Of a stretch of 64,000 nucleotides of DNA, positions 17,080 to 23,883 are shown piece by piece. The stretch's first letter is position 1. The number at the start of each line of letters is the position of its first letter. This DNA is from Stieleria bergensis (lineage in GTDB: Bacteria > Planctomycetota > Planctomycetia > Pirellulales > Pirellulaceae), in assembly GCA_007745635.1 (NCBI GenBank), contig CP036272.1, positions 1,841,900 through 1,905,899 of the forward strand, written 5' to 3'. The position numbers were made by a program, and so were the translations under genes. The notes under the pieces are model-generated. The model was not told where the DNA came from, did no database searches, and saw nothing but the letters and a program-made list of their open reading frames with translations.

Positions 17080-17721
17080 ATGTCACCCACGCCAACTCCC
17101 AACCCTGAAGACTCTGATCCAGAGCGGAATCAAACGCCCCAGGATGGTTTTCAGGAATCTGCCAGCAGTGATTCGGCCAGCAGTGATTCGGCCTCGATGA
17201 GTGCTGATGAATCGGCGATTGACCGTTTCTTTCGTGGCATCAACGAGTTTATCTTTCACACTAAACTCGGCGTCGTCGATGTCCAGTTAGTGGATTACGT
17301 CAGCGATCTGATGATGCGATTCGTGCGAGTGGATTCCTTGTATTCGCTTCGACGCAACGATGGAATGCGAACGAAGCACCTGCTGGAAATGATCGGTGAA
17401 GCGGAGCGCCGAATCGGACTTGCCAAGCGGGAAGTCTATCAACACGTCGGCGACTTTGCCTTGTTTTGGTCTGGAATGTATCCTGAGAGTTTAGGGCGTG
17501 ATGAAGTGGCCCCTAAACTTGATGGCCGATTCATCGATTACTGTCAGCAAGGCAAACGCGCTTATGCAATCGCCTCGGGAATCGAAGGCGGAGAGGGACG
17601 CCCATCGTGTGATCTAATCCATCGGATGAGCGAACAGTTTGAGATGTGCGCTTATGGGCTGCGCGAAGTGCGACGATACTGGGAAGAAGGCGATCAAGGC
17701 ACCAACACCTTGGTTTTCTAA
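17080..17721 (+). CDS. Conserved hypothetical protein with disordered N-terminus
   Basis: A 213-aa protein I do not recognise. A disordered acidic N-terminus (residues 1-42) contains a perfect 15-bp in-frame duplication coding for ASSDS repeats at 17161-17190. From residue 44 a compact, helix-rich core follows: DRFFRGINEFIFHTKLGVVD, LVDYVSDLMMRFVRVDSLY, HLLEMIGEAERRIGLAKREV, FALFWSGMYPE, IHRMSEQFEMCAYGLREVRRYWEEG. There is no signal peptide or membrane segment, so it is probably cytoplasmic. A good Shine-Dalgarno, GGAGG at 17065-17069, supports the ATG at 17080. It is convergent with imuB. I infer no function. Confidence 0.75.
   Translation: MSPTPTPNPEDSDPERNQTPQDGFQESASSDSASSDSASMSADESAIDRFFRGINEFIFHTKLGVVDVQLVDYVSDLMMRFVRVDSLYSLRRNDGMRTKHLLEMIGEAERRIGLAKREVYQHVGDFALFWSGMYPESLGRDEVAPKLDGRFIDYCQQGKRAYAIASGIEGGEGRPSCDLIHRMSEQFEMCAYGLREVRRYWEEGDQGTNTLVF
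17161..17190 (+). repeat. 15-bp perfect tandem duplication inside a coding region
   Basis: The 15-mer GCCAGCAGTGATTCG occurs twice in succession (17161-17175, 17176-17190) and keeps the frame, adding Ala-Ser-Ser-Asp-Ser to a disordered tail. Confidence 0.9.
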
Positions 17722-17729
17722 ACCCGTCG

Positions 17730-17753
17730 AAGCGGCTGCGACTGTGGCCGCTT
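17730..17753. terminator. Hairpin between convergent genes
   Basis: A 7-bp perfect stem, AAGCGGC/GCCGCTT, with a 10-base loop lies 9 bp after the stop of the hypothetical gene and before the convergent imuB end. There is no T-run on either strand, so intrinsic termination is doubtful. Confidence 0.35.
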
Positions 17754-17808
17754 GCCGGTGTTGGGGTTTGAGGTTTGTTTGGTGAAGCCAGGTTCGCAGA
17801 CGAGGCCA

Positions 17809-19548
17809 CTATCCAAAGCGACCGTGCAGGTACCACTGGCCCGTTTTCAGGTCCGTGAAGATCCACCAGAGGTTGCCCGAATCGGTTTGCACGCGATAGT
17901 AATCGCGACGCACCGAGGGGCCGTCCCACCAAGCGGTCTCGATGCGTTCGGGGCCCCAAAAGACTTTCACAAGGTGATCCTGCCCTTGGTAACGGATGGT
18001 GGGAGACGACTGTTGGTCTTGCTCGCGGCGCAGGCATTCGATCGGCACCGGGCGACGCAGAAGTTGCACCGGGCGACGGCGAGCATCATGTCGTGTTGGA
18101 AACGATGATCGCTCCGTTGCCCCGCCCTGCTCTTTTCGGACACTGATTTTCTTGGCATGACCGGGCAGCTTGTTCACTAATTTGCGTGATCGATAGTCTG
18201 TTAGCGGATAAGTCCGATAAGCCTTTTCCGGTAACGGGTTGGAATTCACTCGGACAACTTGCACGGCTTGATAACCCAGGCGACCGCTAAGCGTGTTGAC
18301 CAATTGAGCTAATGACTGGTCCCCCGCGCTTGCAGCGTCCATGGAGAAACCGTCGTCGTCAAACAGCATTGGCTGCGAAGCACGCAGTGGCTCGCTCTGC
18401 AAGATGCTCAATGCGATCTTGCAAACGCATGCACGCAGGTTGATTGATTCCAAGTTTGCCTGAATCAGCTCCATCAGGTGTTCGCGTTGCCGAGTCGGTG
18501 AGTACAGGCCAATGACCGCGGTCAGCGGCGCTGCATCGATCAGTTGCAGTCGGTACACCAAACGCAACACGCCTTGGCCGGCTGTTTTCATCGCCGCCAA
18601 AACTTGGTCCAGTAACTGCTGCATGCGATTGCAGATCAATTCCAAATCGTCGGTGGCGTACTCCAATTCGGTTTTAGCTGAGAACTGAATCGGTTGTTGG
18701 AAAGCGGTGAGCGGTGATTCGACTTCGCCTTGAATCTCGGCCATGCGATCAACCAAGGCTTCCCCGAGTCGTTGTGCGAGTCCACCGCGCGGCAAATTCC
18801 ACAACTGTCCCAGTGTCTCGATTCCCAGCCGTGACAAGGTCGTGTGTGTTTCTGTGGCAATGCGTAAGCTGGCAACGGGGAGCCGACTGAGTTCCGCAGT
18901 TTGATCCGTTGAAATCAAACAATCGCTGCTGTGGTAATGAGTCAACGCCCAGGCGGCTGCTGAGTTCGAGGCGATGGCGAGACGAGCCTGATAGCCTTCG
19001 CGATGCAGCATGCGTTTGACGTGTTCAAGCAAACCCGGTTCATCATCAAACAGATGAGTCACTCCATCGAGCTGGCAAAATAGTGATTCCGGTTCACACA
19101 GGGATTCGCCTGCCCATGGTCTGCGATCGCGCGCTTCAATGCCAACCAACGGGCTCACCTGAGTGACCAGTAACGTGGCCAGACGTTCGAGCTCTGCCAA
19201 ATCAGCAATGGGGTCATGCTCAGCAAGAATCGGTGCTGCGTTTGGTCTCTCCGAACTGCGTTGACGTGCCCGATGGTTCAGCAGGTCAACTGCTTCCGCG
19301 ATCGGCATCCCCGGACGAACGGCTGATTGAACCGCTCGCTGGCAGCAAGCGATCACCAAACGACCCCTGCGAGCGTCTTGATGCCAAATCACCCATGGCG
19401 ATGGCGGCAGTGACTGCGCTGCGTCTGCTTGTTCGCCGGTGGAGAGATTGCTTTCAGCTGGCCGAGCGTTGACCAGGTTTTGGCGAGACTCGTTTTGAAA
19501 CCTTTGGATTGGCCAATTGGGCAGCCAGATGCACAGTAGACGTTTCAT
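17809..19548 (-). CDS. imuB: ImuB-like inactive Y-family DNA polymerase
   Basis: A 579-aa Y-family-polymerase-related protein of the ImuA-ImuB-DnaE2 mutasome. It starts at MKRLLCIWLPNWPIQRF, where active Y-polymerases have the D-x-D metal motif; ImuB proteins lack those acids, as here. The finger/little-finger regions are recognisable (EAVDLLNHRARQR; LSRLGIETLGQLWNLPRGGL, the helix-hairpin-helix; RLGEALVDRM). QPMLFDDDG near residue 390 occupies the place of the canonical ImuB beta-clamp-binding motif, and LSGRLGYQAVQVV follows. I chose the ATG at 19546-19548; an upstream in-frame start would add 31 residues with no similarity. Even so the gene overlaps imuA by 95 bp. No DnaE2 gene is in the window. 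Confidence 0.85.
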   Translation of the reverse strand: MKRLLCIWLPNWPIQRFQNESRQNLVNARPAESNLSTGEQADAAQSLPPSPWVIWHQDARRGRLVIACCQRAVQSAVRPGMPIAEAVDLLNHRARQRSSERPNAAPILAEHDPIADLAELERLATLLVTQVSPLVGIEARDRRPWAGESLCEPESLFCQLDGVTHLFDDEPGLLEHVKRMLHREGYQARLAIASNSAAAWALTHYHSSDCLISTDQTAELSRLPVASLRIATETHTTLSRLGIETLGQLWNLPRGGLAQRLGEALVDRMAEIQGEVESPLTAFQQPIQFSAKTELEYATDDLELICNRMQQLLDQVLAAMKTAGQGVLRLVYRLQLIDAAPLTAVIGLYSPTRQREHLMELIQANLESINLRACVCKIALSILQSEPLRASQPMLFDDDGFSMDAASAGDQSLAQLVNTLSGRLGYQAVQVVRVNSNPLPEKAYRTYPLTDYRSRKLVNKLPGHAKKISVRKEQGGATERSSFPTRHDARRRPVQLLRRPVPIECLRREQDQQSSPTIRYQGQDHLVKVFWGPERIETAWWDGPSVRRDYYRVQTDSGNLWWIFTDLKTGQWYLHGRFG

Positions 19549-20569
19549 GGCGCCGAGTGTTGAGAGTGCGAACGAAACGCAAGTTGGCAGTGGCGTCGAT
19601 TTGAAAGAGCCCCGTTTGTCCGGCTGCACCACCACGAGCACGATCCATGGTCAGACGAATGGTTTCAAAATCAAACACACGTGTTGGAGCGGGGGGCTGA
19701 ACAGGTGGGCGTGAATTCGTGCGATCAGCAGAGTGTGATTGTGTTTGCGGAGATCGTGGTTCCGAAGCAACGTAAAACTGAGCGTCTGCAAAGCTAGGCT
19801 GACGGCGAGCCTTAAAGTCACGCACAAACAGTCCAGGAGTATGGCCGGTTTCAGCGGCCAGTTGTAAGCGGCGAGCTTCTTGGCTGTCCAGTCGCATCGG
19901 CAGGTTGGCCCAAACCGCTGCCAAGGCGCCGCTTCGCAACCCCTGAGCGATGCTCCATAACGCATCACGGCTATTGCGAGGACGCACCAAAATCATGCGC
20001 TCAGCAGGAATCCCCAACGCAAGTGCTGCAGGCGGGTAAAAGACGCCTTGGCAATCAACAATCATGATCGGGCGCCGCGAGACTTTGTTCAGACGCTTGG
20101 AGGCGGCGATCAATGAAAGTGTGTCAGTGGCCACGCTTTGTTGAGCGGCAATCCATTCAGTGATTGCCGCTGGATGCAGGCCACCATTGGGAAGCCACTG
20201 ATCGATCGTTTCTGAGCCGCTGGAAAACACTTCGCTATGGCTTGAACCCGATTCCAACATTCTCGGTTGACTGATGCAGCCCACTTGGCGACGTAAGGAA
20301 TCGAGGACCGATTCTGGTGCGGGCTGTGTGGCAGGCTTGGTTGGGGCTGCCTGCAAGGTTAACGGCGCCGGTGTGGCAAACGCTTCCTGGTGAGTCCGTG
20401 CTGAGCGAAAGGTTTGGGTGATCGTCTGAGTCGACTTGGAACGACTTGGTTTGCCTGTGCGTTTTGCTGACCCACCAGCATTCTGTGCCAACGCAGCATT
20501 CTGTGTTTGCCCAGCAGCATTCATGGAGGGTGAGTCCATGAAATCAAAAAGGGGTTGCTGTTGCGTCAT
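19454..20569 (-). CDS. imuA: ImuA-like RecA-fold mutasome accessory protein
   Basis: A 371-aa ImuA/SulA-related RecA-like protein. The core is visible as FSSGSETIDQWLPNGGLHPAAITEW, IMIVDCQGVFYPPAALALGI (Walker-B-like), RPRNSRDALWSIAQGLRSGALAAVWA and QEARRLQLAAETGHTPGLFVRD. The Walker A is degenerate (AAQQSVATDT), so ATP binding is questionable. In characterised systems ImuA bridges RecA, ImuB and DnaE2 in error-prone repair. I chose the start at 20569, giving MTQQQPLFDFMD; the frame extends further upstream to 20632. The initial Q-x-LFDF is similar to a beta-clamp motif. It is co-transcribed with imuB with a 95-bp overlap. Confidence 0.78.
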   Translation of the reverse strand: MTQQQPLFDFMDSPSMNAAGQTQNAALAQNAGGSAKRTGKPSRSKSTQTITQTFRSARTHQEAFATPAPLTLQAAPTKPATQPAPESVLDSLRRQVGCISQPRMLESGSSHSEVFSSGSETIDQWLPNGGLHPAAITEWIAAQQSVATDTLSLIAASKRLNKVSRRPIMIVDCQGVFYPPAALALGIPAERMILVRPRNSRDALWSIAQGLRSGALAAVWANLPMRLDSQEARRLQLAAETGHTPGLFVRDFKARRQPSFADAQFYVASEPRSPQTQSHSADRTNSRPPVQPPAPTRVFDFETIRLTMDRARGGAAGQTGLFQIDATANLRFVRTLNTRRHETSTVHLAAQLANPKVSKRVSPKPGQRSAS

Positions 20570-20587
20570 GGTTGAAATGGAAAACAA

Positions 20588-20614
20588 GTAGGCAGGTGCG
20601 TTTGCACGGACCCT
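20588..20614. repeat. Imperfect palindrome, copy 1 of a GTGCG..TTGCACG element
   Basis: GTAGGCAGGTGCG followed by TTTGCACGGACCCT lies just upstream of imuA. It shares GTAGG, GTGCG, TTGCACG and ACCCT with the element at 32292-32317, so both may belong to one family of small intergenic palindromes. Confidence 0.45.
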
Positions 20615-20769
20615 AAAAGAAAGCCAAGCCAAGTGATGATCAGGCAGTCGGTCTCATGGACGCGCCCGGTTGTTATTTTGGGTGTAGGGGGGCCAGCACG
20701 GGTGTTTCCGGCGTGGTCGTTCAGGGTGCTATCCTGGTTCTGCCGACGAAGTCGCTGCCGGTGAGCGTG

Positions 20770-20814
20770 TTCAACCGCGCGCGAAATTCACGTCTTCAAC
20801 CGCGCGTGAAATTC
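20770..20814. repeat. Direct repeat pair upstream of imuA
   Basis: Two 20-base copies at 20770-20789 and 20795-20814 differ at a single position; each reads TTCAACCGCGCG(C/T)GAAATTC. Their starts are 25 bp apart. The location, about 200 bp before imuA, allows either a regulator-binding array or a neutral duplication. Confidence 0.8.
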
Positions 20815-21027
20815 TCGGGGCGATTGCCTGGGAGCACCTTCCATACATCTTAATGCTAGCAAAAAAAGAAGTGGGTTTCTTCCATCCAATGGGTAAAGGT
20901 TCAGTCGGCTACCCTTGGTTGGCCCATGACAGGTGGACGTTTTTTTCCGAAAGTACTGGTTGTAAGGCCTTCTGGGGATCGTGAGACGGCTGCTTGCGGT
21001 GCCCCAATCAGCAGCTGAAGATGCCGC

Positions 21028-21405
21028 TTAGCAGCTGGAGGCCAATTGAGCACTGCTTTGGGCGGCATCGCGTTCTGCGGCTCGTCGCTGACGCTCTTTG
21101 GTGAACACGCCTTCAGCCAGAGCGGCGGCGCGTTCGGCAGCAGCGATGGCTTTGCGAGCGGCTTGTTCCTCGCGCCGTTTGGCCGCCACTTGGTAACGCA
21201 AGATGACTAGGCGAGCCAAATCGCCCATGCGATAGACGCCGTCTTCGTCGCGCTGGGGCTGCAATGCATCGGCTTCGGTAGGTTCCGCTGGAAGCTCGTT
21301 GATGCCGGGACGGTATTGGGTGCTGGGCGCGGTTTCCGGTGCCATCACAACTGTGGCGGAGCTGTTTGAAGTCGTGAACGCGTCGAAGAGAGAAAGCTGA
21401 GTCAT
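21028..21405 (-). CDS. Small protein with N-terminal beta-clamp-binding motif
   Basis: A 125-aa protein of no family I recognise. It begins MTQLSLFDAF; QLSLFD is a near-perfect match to the consensus bacterial beta-sliding-clamp motif QL(S/D)LF. A disordered Thr/Pro/Ala segment (residues 11-50) leads to DGVYRMGDLARLVILRYQVAAKRREEQAARK, then an Ala/Arg-rich helix or coiled coil (AIAAAERAAALAEG, ERQRRAAERDAAQ). It lies upstream of imuA on the same strand, 458 bp away. The N-terminus of ImuA (MTQQQPLFDF) has the same layout. I infer a clamp-associated accessory to the mutasome. Why this start: the motif follows the ATG at once and there is no further in-frame similarity upstream. Confidence 0.65.
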   Translation of the reverse strand: MTQLSLFDAFTTSNSSATVVMAPETAPSTQYRPGINELPAEPTEADALQPQRDEDGVYRMGDLARLVILRYQVAAKRREEQAARKAIAAAERAAALAEGVFTKERQRRAAERDAAQSSAQLASSC

Positions 21406-21911
21406 GGTTAATCGCCCGTCGAATGGAGGGTTCCAGTCCAGTCTGGTTGGCCCGTGTGTTGTGCGGCCGGTTAGAAAGTGCTGGTGGGGGATGATTTCAA
21501 AGCAATCTGTGGCTCAAAGCGGCGTGTTGCCTTGTGTTGGCAGAATCATCGCGACGCGGTTGACACCACTGGTCACGTGGTGAAAGAAACCAAGAAAACC
21601 TGGGAATTCAGGCTTGGAACAGCATGATTCAGCGTTGGCGACCCTTAACTGACCGATCCCGGACACTTTGCTAGCCGATTCAGAGCGCTTTGCTGGCCGA
21701 TCCAGAGTGCTTTGCTGGCCGATCCAGAGTGCTAGCGAATCCTGGCCTTCAAGCAGCCCATCAGGCCAGGTGTGCCGCAGCGAAGAAAGTCCCCGGGAAA
21801 GATTGTTTGCCAGGGCCATGCTGGGGACGTCATGGCTGTGCGAACGAGCCAAGATGGAGTAAAATTGAATCTTGACCGCACACCATATTCTCTCTTAGAG
21901 GGCATTTCAGA
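21406..21911. other. Gap of 506 bp holding a tandem repeat
   Basis: Between divergent genes. Other than the three 22-bp repeats at 21666-21731 I find no gene, RNA or terminator. Open frames here are repeat-derived (for example the one spanning the repeat on the plus strand) and are not credible. Confidence 0.5.
21666..21731. repeat. Three 22-bp tandem repeats
   Basis: Units of CTTTGCTGGCCGATCCAGAGTG at 21688-21709 and 21710-21731 are identical; the first unit, 21666-21687, differs by three bases. A partial fourth copy follows. Length is not a multiple of 3, and no gene spans them. Confidence 0.9.
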
Positions 21912-22328
21912 ATGGCAACTGCCACCGCAGAACCAATTGATTTCAAGATTTCGCCGGATGATCAGGACGAGCACAGCTTTGTCAGTGTTTGGAACATTGC
22001 ATCGGCCACCTGCGAGGGCGATCAAGAGAAAACGCGAGCGCTGGCTTCCAAGCTGCTCAATTTCCTTTGCAAACGCGACTGCGATTTTGTCGTCTGCAGC
22101 TCTTCTGGTGTGGAATACTTGGACGAGAAGTTCGAACTGGACAAAAAGATCCTGTACGATTGGAAGCCGGAAAGCGAGTACGTCGACATCATCACTCAGC
22201 ACGCTGAAGTGCCGGGCCGAGCGTTCATGTCCTTTCTGACCACTCATAAATTCAATCCATCAACCAAATACAACCCGCGTCGAGCGGACCGCGAACTGTG
22301 GTTCCGTGAACGCTGGTGTGTGGGTTGA
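21912..22328 (+). CDS. Conserved-looking hypothetical protein
   Basis: A 138-aa soluble protein I do not recognise. It is acidic at the N-terminus (SPDDQDEHSFVSVWNIA) and has mixed charged and aromatic content: LLNFLCKRDCDFVVCSSSG, FELDKKILYDWKPESEYVD, ARMS-free, then RADRELWFRERWCVG at the end. Three of its four cysteines lie in residues 53-62, but there is no C-x2-C pair typical of zinc sites. There is no signal peptide or membrane segment. A GAGGG Shine-Dalgarno at 21898-21902 supports the ATG. It is followed after 34 bp by a hairpin that may end its transcript, so it appears monocistronic. Confidence 0.7.
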   Translation: MATATAEPIDFKISPDDQDEHSFVSVWNIASATCEGDQEKTRALASKLLNFLCKRDCDFVVCSSSGVEYLDEKFELDKKILYDWKPESEYVDIITQHAEVPGRAFMSFLTTHKFNPSTKYNPRRADRELWFRERWCVG

Positions 22329-22361
22329 TAGGCTGGTTCAGTTCTGACACCACAGGGCAGT

Positions 22362-22381
22362 TTCCCGCTTGACGGCGGGAA
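22362..22381 (+). terminator. Candidate terminator after hypothetical gene
   Basis: A perfect 7-bp stem TTCCCGC/GCGGGAA with a 6-base loop is followed by CGTTTCTTGTG, a weak T-rich tract. It lies 34 bp after the stop at 22328. Confidence 0.45.
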
Positions 22382-22460
22382 CGTTTCTTGTGATTGCTCT
22401 GTCACGCCAGATTAGCACTCACCGTTCGTTCCTCACCCCAAACACGTTCAGGGTGCAGAC

Positions 22461-23708
22461 ATGAAGTCACACTTGATGTGTCTTGCTTTGATCGCTGTTG
22501 CTTGGGGGTTGGCTCCTGTTGCTTCGGTGGGAGCTTTATGGGCTGAGCCTCCGGTGTCTAAGGAACCCTCTGCAAGCGCGAGCGATGGCAGCTCATCGGC
22601 TGACACGGCCGCTGAATCCGATTCCATTCTGGATCGTCTGTACCCCAACGGCATGGGCTGGAAACGAACGCCCCAGCCACTGAGTCATTGGGTCACTCAG
22701 TTAGGCAGTGACCGTTACGCCGCCCGCAAACTGGCGCGCACCAAGTTGCTGGCTGCCGGTGCCGACGCGGTGCCGCTGTTGATGAAGCACTTTGCTGGCA
22801 GCAACTTAGAAGCTCGCAAGAGCACGATCGAGTTGCTGGGGATGCTGGTCCAGCTTGATACGCCCTGGTCGGAAAGTTCTGCGATGGGGGCATTAAGCGA
22901 TTTGGCGGACAATCAACATGGCATTGTCGCACAACTCGCCGTCTCGACCAGACGAGCGGCCGTCGATGCCCGATCCGGCGCCGCGTTGAAGTCACTGGTG
23001 CTTGATGGGGCTGTCGTGGGTTACCGGGAATCAGCGATTGGATCCCGCACAAAGACTCGCCTAGTGCTTCAAGTCGGAGCTCCATTCCACGGCGGAGAGG
23101 AAGGGCTGCGCTGGTTGGCATGGGTCCGAGGCATCGAAGTCCTGGATGTTCAGGACCTGAACTTAAATGTTGCCATGATGAAGCACATTGTGGGAATGCC
23201 TGATTGCCAAACTTTGAAGTTGATTGACTGTGAAATCAGTGATGATGCCTTCAAACAGTTGGACTTCATGCGTCCGATGAGCAGTCTGGATCTGCGCTAC
23301 AAGAAGCTGAATGAAGAGCAATTTGCGTTGCTGGGGCGGTTGCCGCTCCGCGAGTCGCTCGTGCTAATGGGGACGGGTGGTGGCGATGCCGAGCGTGAAA
23401 CGCTGGAACGTGCGTTGCCCGGCGTGAAGGTCGCGGTTCGCAATGGCGGATTTCTCGGGGTCAGCTGTAGTTCAAGTTCGTTGGACGCGTGCACGGTCAA
23501 CGAAGTGGTGCTCGATAGCGGTGCTGACCTAGCCGGTGTGCAAAAGTATGACGTGATCGTTCGCATCAACGACCAAAAGATCTCTCGCTTTGACGATCTG
23601 CTGGAAGAAATTGGAAAACATCATGTTGGCGATGAAGTCAAAATCAAGCTTCTGCGATCAGGTGTTCCAGTCAACTGTACCGCGACGCTGCAAAAATTGA
23701 AGAACTAA
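22461..23708 (+). CDS. Exported HEAT-like/LRR-like/PDZ composite protein
   Basis: A 415-aa protein with a signal peptide (CLALIAVAWGLAPVASVGALWA), so periplasmic or surface-located. Residues about 85-190 have HEAT/Armadillo-like helices (DRYAARKLARTKLLAAGADAVPLLM; ARKSTIELLGMLVQL). Residues about 220-300 have leucine-rich-repeat-like steps (WVRGIEVLDVQDLNL, CQTLKLIDCEISDDAFKQL, MSSLDLRYKKLNEEQF). The C-terminal 80 residues form a PDZ domain: GFLGVSCSSSS, SGADLAGVQKYDVIVRINDQKISRFDDLL, KLLRSGVPVNCTATL. There is no protease domain, so a scaffold or sensor role in protein interaction is the best inference. I know no named family for this order of modules. Confidence 0.75.
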   Translation: MKSHLMCLALIAVAWGLAPVASVGALWAEPPVSKEPSASASDGSSSADTAAESDSILDRLYPNGMGWKRTPQPLSHWVTQLGSDRYAARKLARTKLLAAGADAVPLLMKHFAGSNLEARKSTIELLGMLVQLDTPWSESSAMGALSDLADNQHGIVAQLAVSTRRAAVDARSGAALKSLVLDGAVVGYRESAIGSRTKTRLVLQVGAPFHGGEEGLRWLAWVRGIEVLDVQDLNLNVAMMKHIVGMPDCQTLKLIDCEISDDAFKQLDFMRPMSSLDLRYKKLNEEQFALLGRLPLRESLVLMGTGGGDAERETLERALPGVKVAVRNGGFLGVSCSSSSLDACTVNEVVLDSGADLAGVQKYDVIVRINDQKISRFDDLLEEIGKHHVGDEVKIKLLRSGVPVNCTATLQKLKN

Positions 23709-23790
23709 GACCGCACGGCCGCGAGTTCCGATGGCTTTGAGGCATGAATTGGGGACTGACCCCGTCTTCTCAGTCGTCGCGTCGCTGGAT

Positions 23791-23850
23791 GCAATCAGCT
23801 TGAAGCAATCAGCTTGAAGCAATCAGCTTGAAGCAATCAGCTTGAAGCAA
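23791..23850. repeat. 14-bp tandem repeats, four full copies
   Basis: GCAATCAGCTTGAA is repeated perfectly four times (23791-23846) and a partial fifth copy starts at 23847. It lies between a PDZ gene and mutY, ending about 20 bp before the mutY Shine-Dalgarno, so copy number could change the mutY 5' region. Confidence 0.95.
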
Positions 23851-23870
23851 TCTGATCGGAGCGGAATGTG

Positions 23871-23876
23871 AGGAGG
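23871..23876 (+). promoter_or_regulatory. Strong Shine-Dalgarno of mutY
   Basis: AGGAGG at 23871-23876 lies seven bases before the ATG at 23884 and fixes that start; it is the strongest ribosome site noted in the window. Confidence 0.85.
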
Positions 23877-23883
23877 CAAAGGG

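Larger units (their letters stand above)
20570..21027. other. Gene-poor gap between imuA and the clamp-motif protein gene
   Basis: About 460 bp with no supported gene. It holds a palindrome next to imuA and a pair of 20-base direct repeats. All three flanking genes are minus-strand, so this must contain the imuA promoter. I see no known LexA box type (neither GAAC-N4-GTTC nor CTGT-N8-ACAG). Confidence 0.5.

Noticed and set aside
21666-21731. CRISPR array
   Set aside because: The copies are adjacent with no spacers, and no cas gene is present. The same holds for the other arrays.
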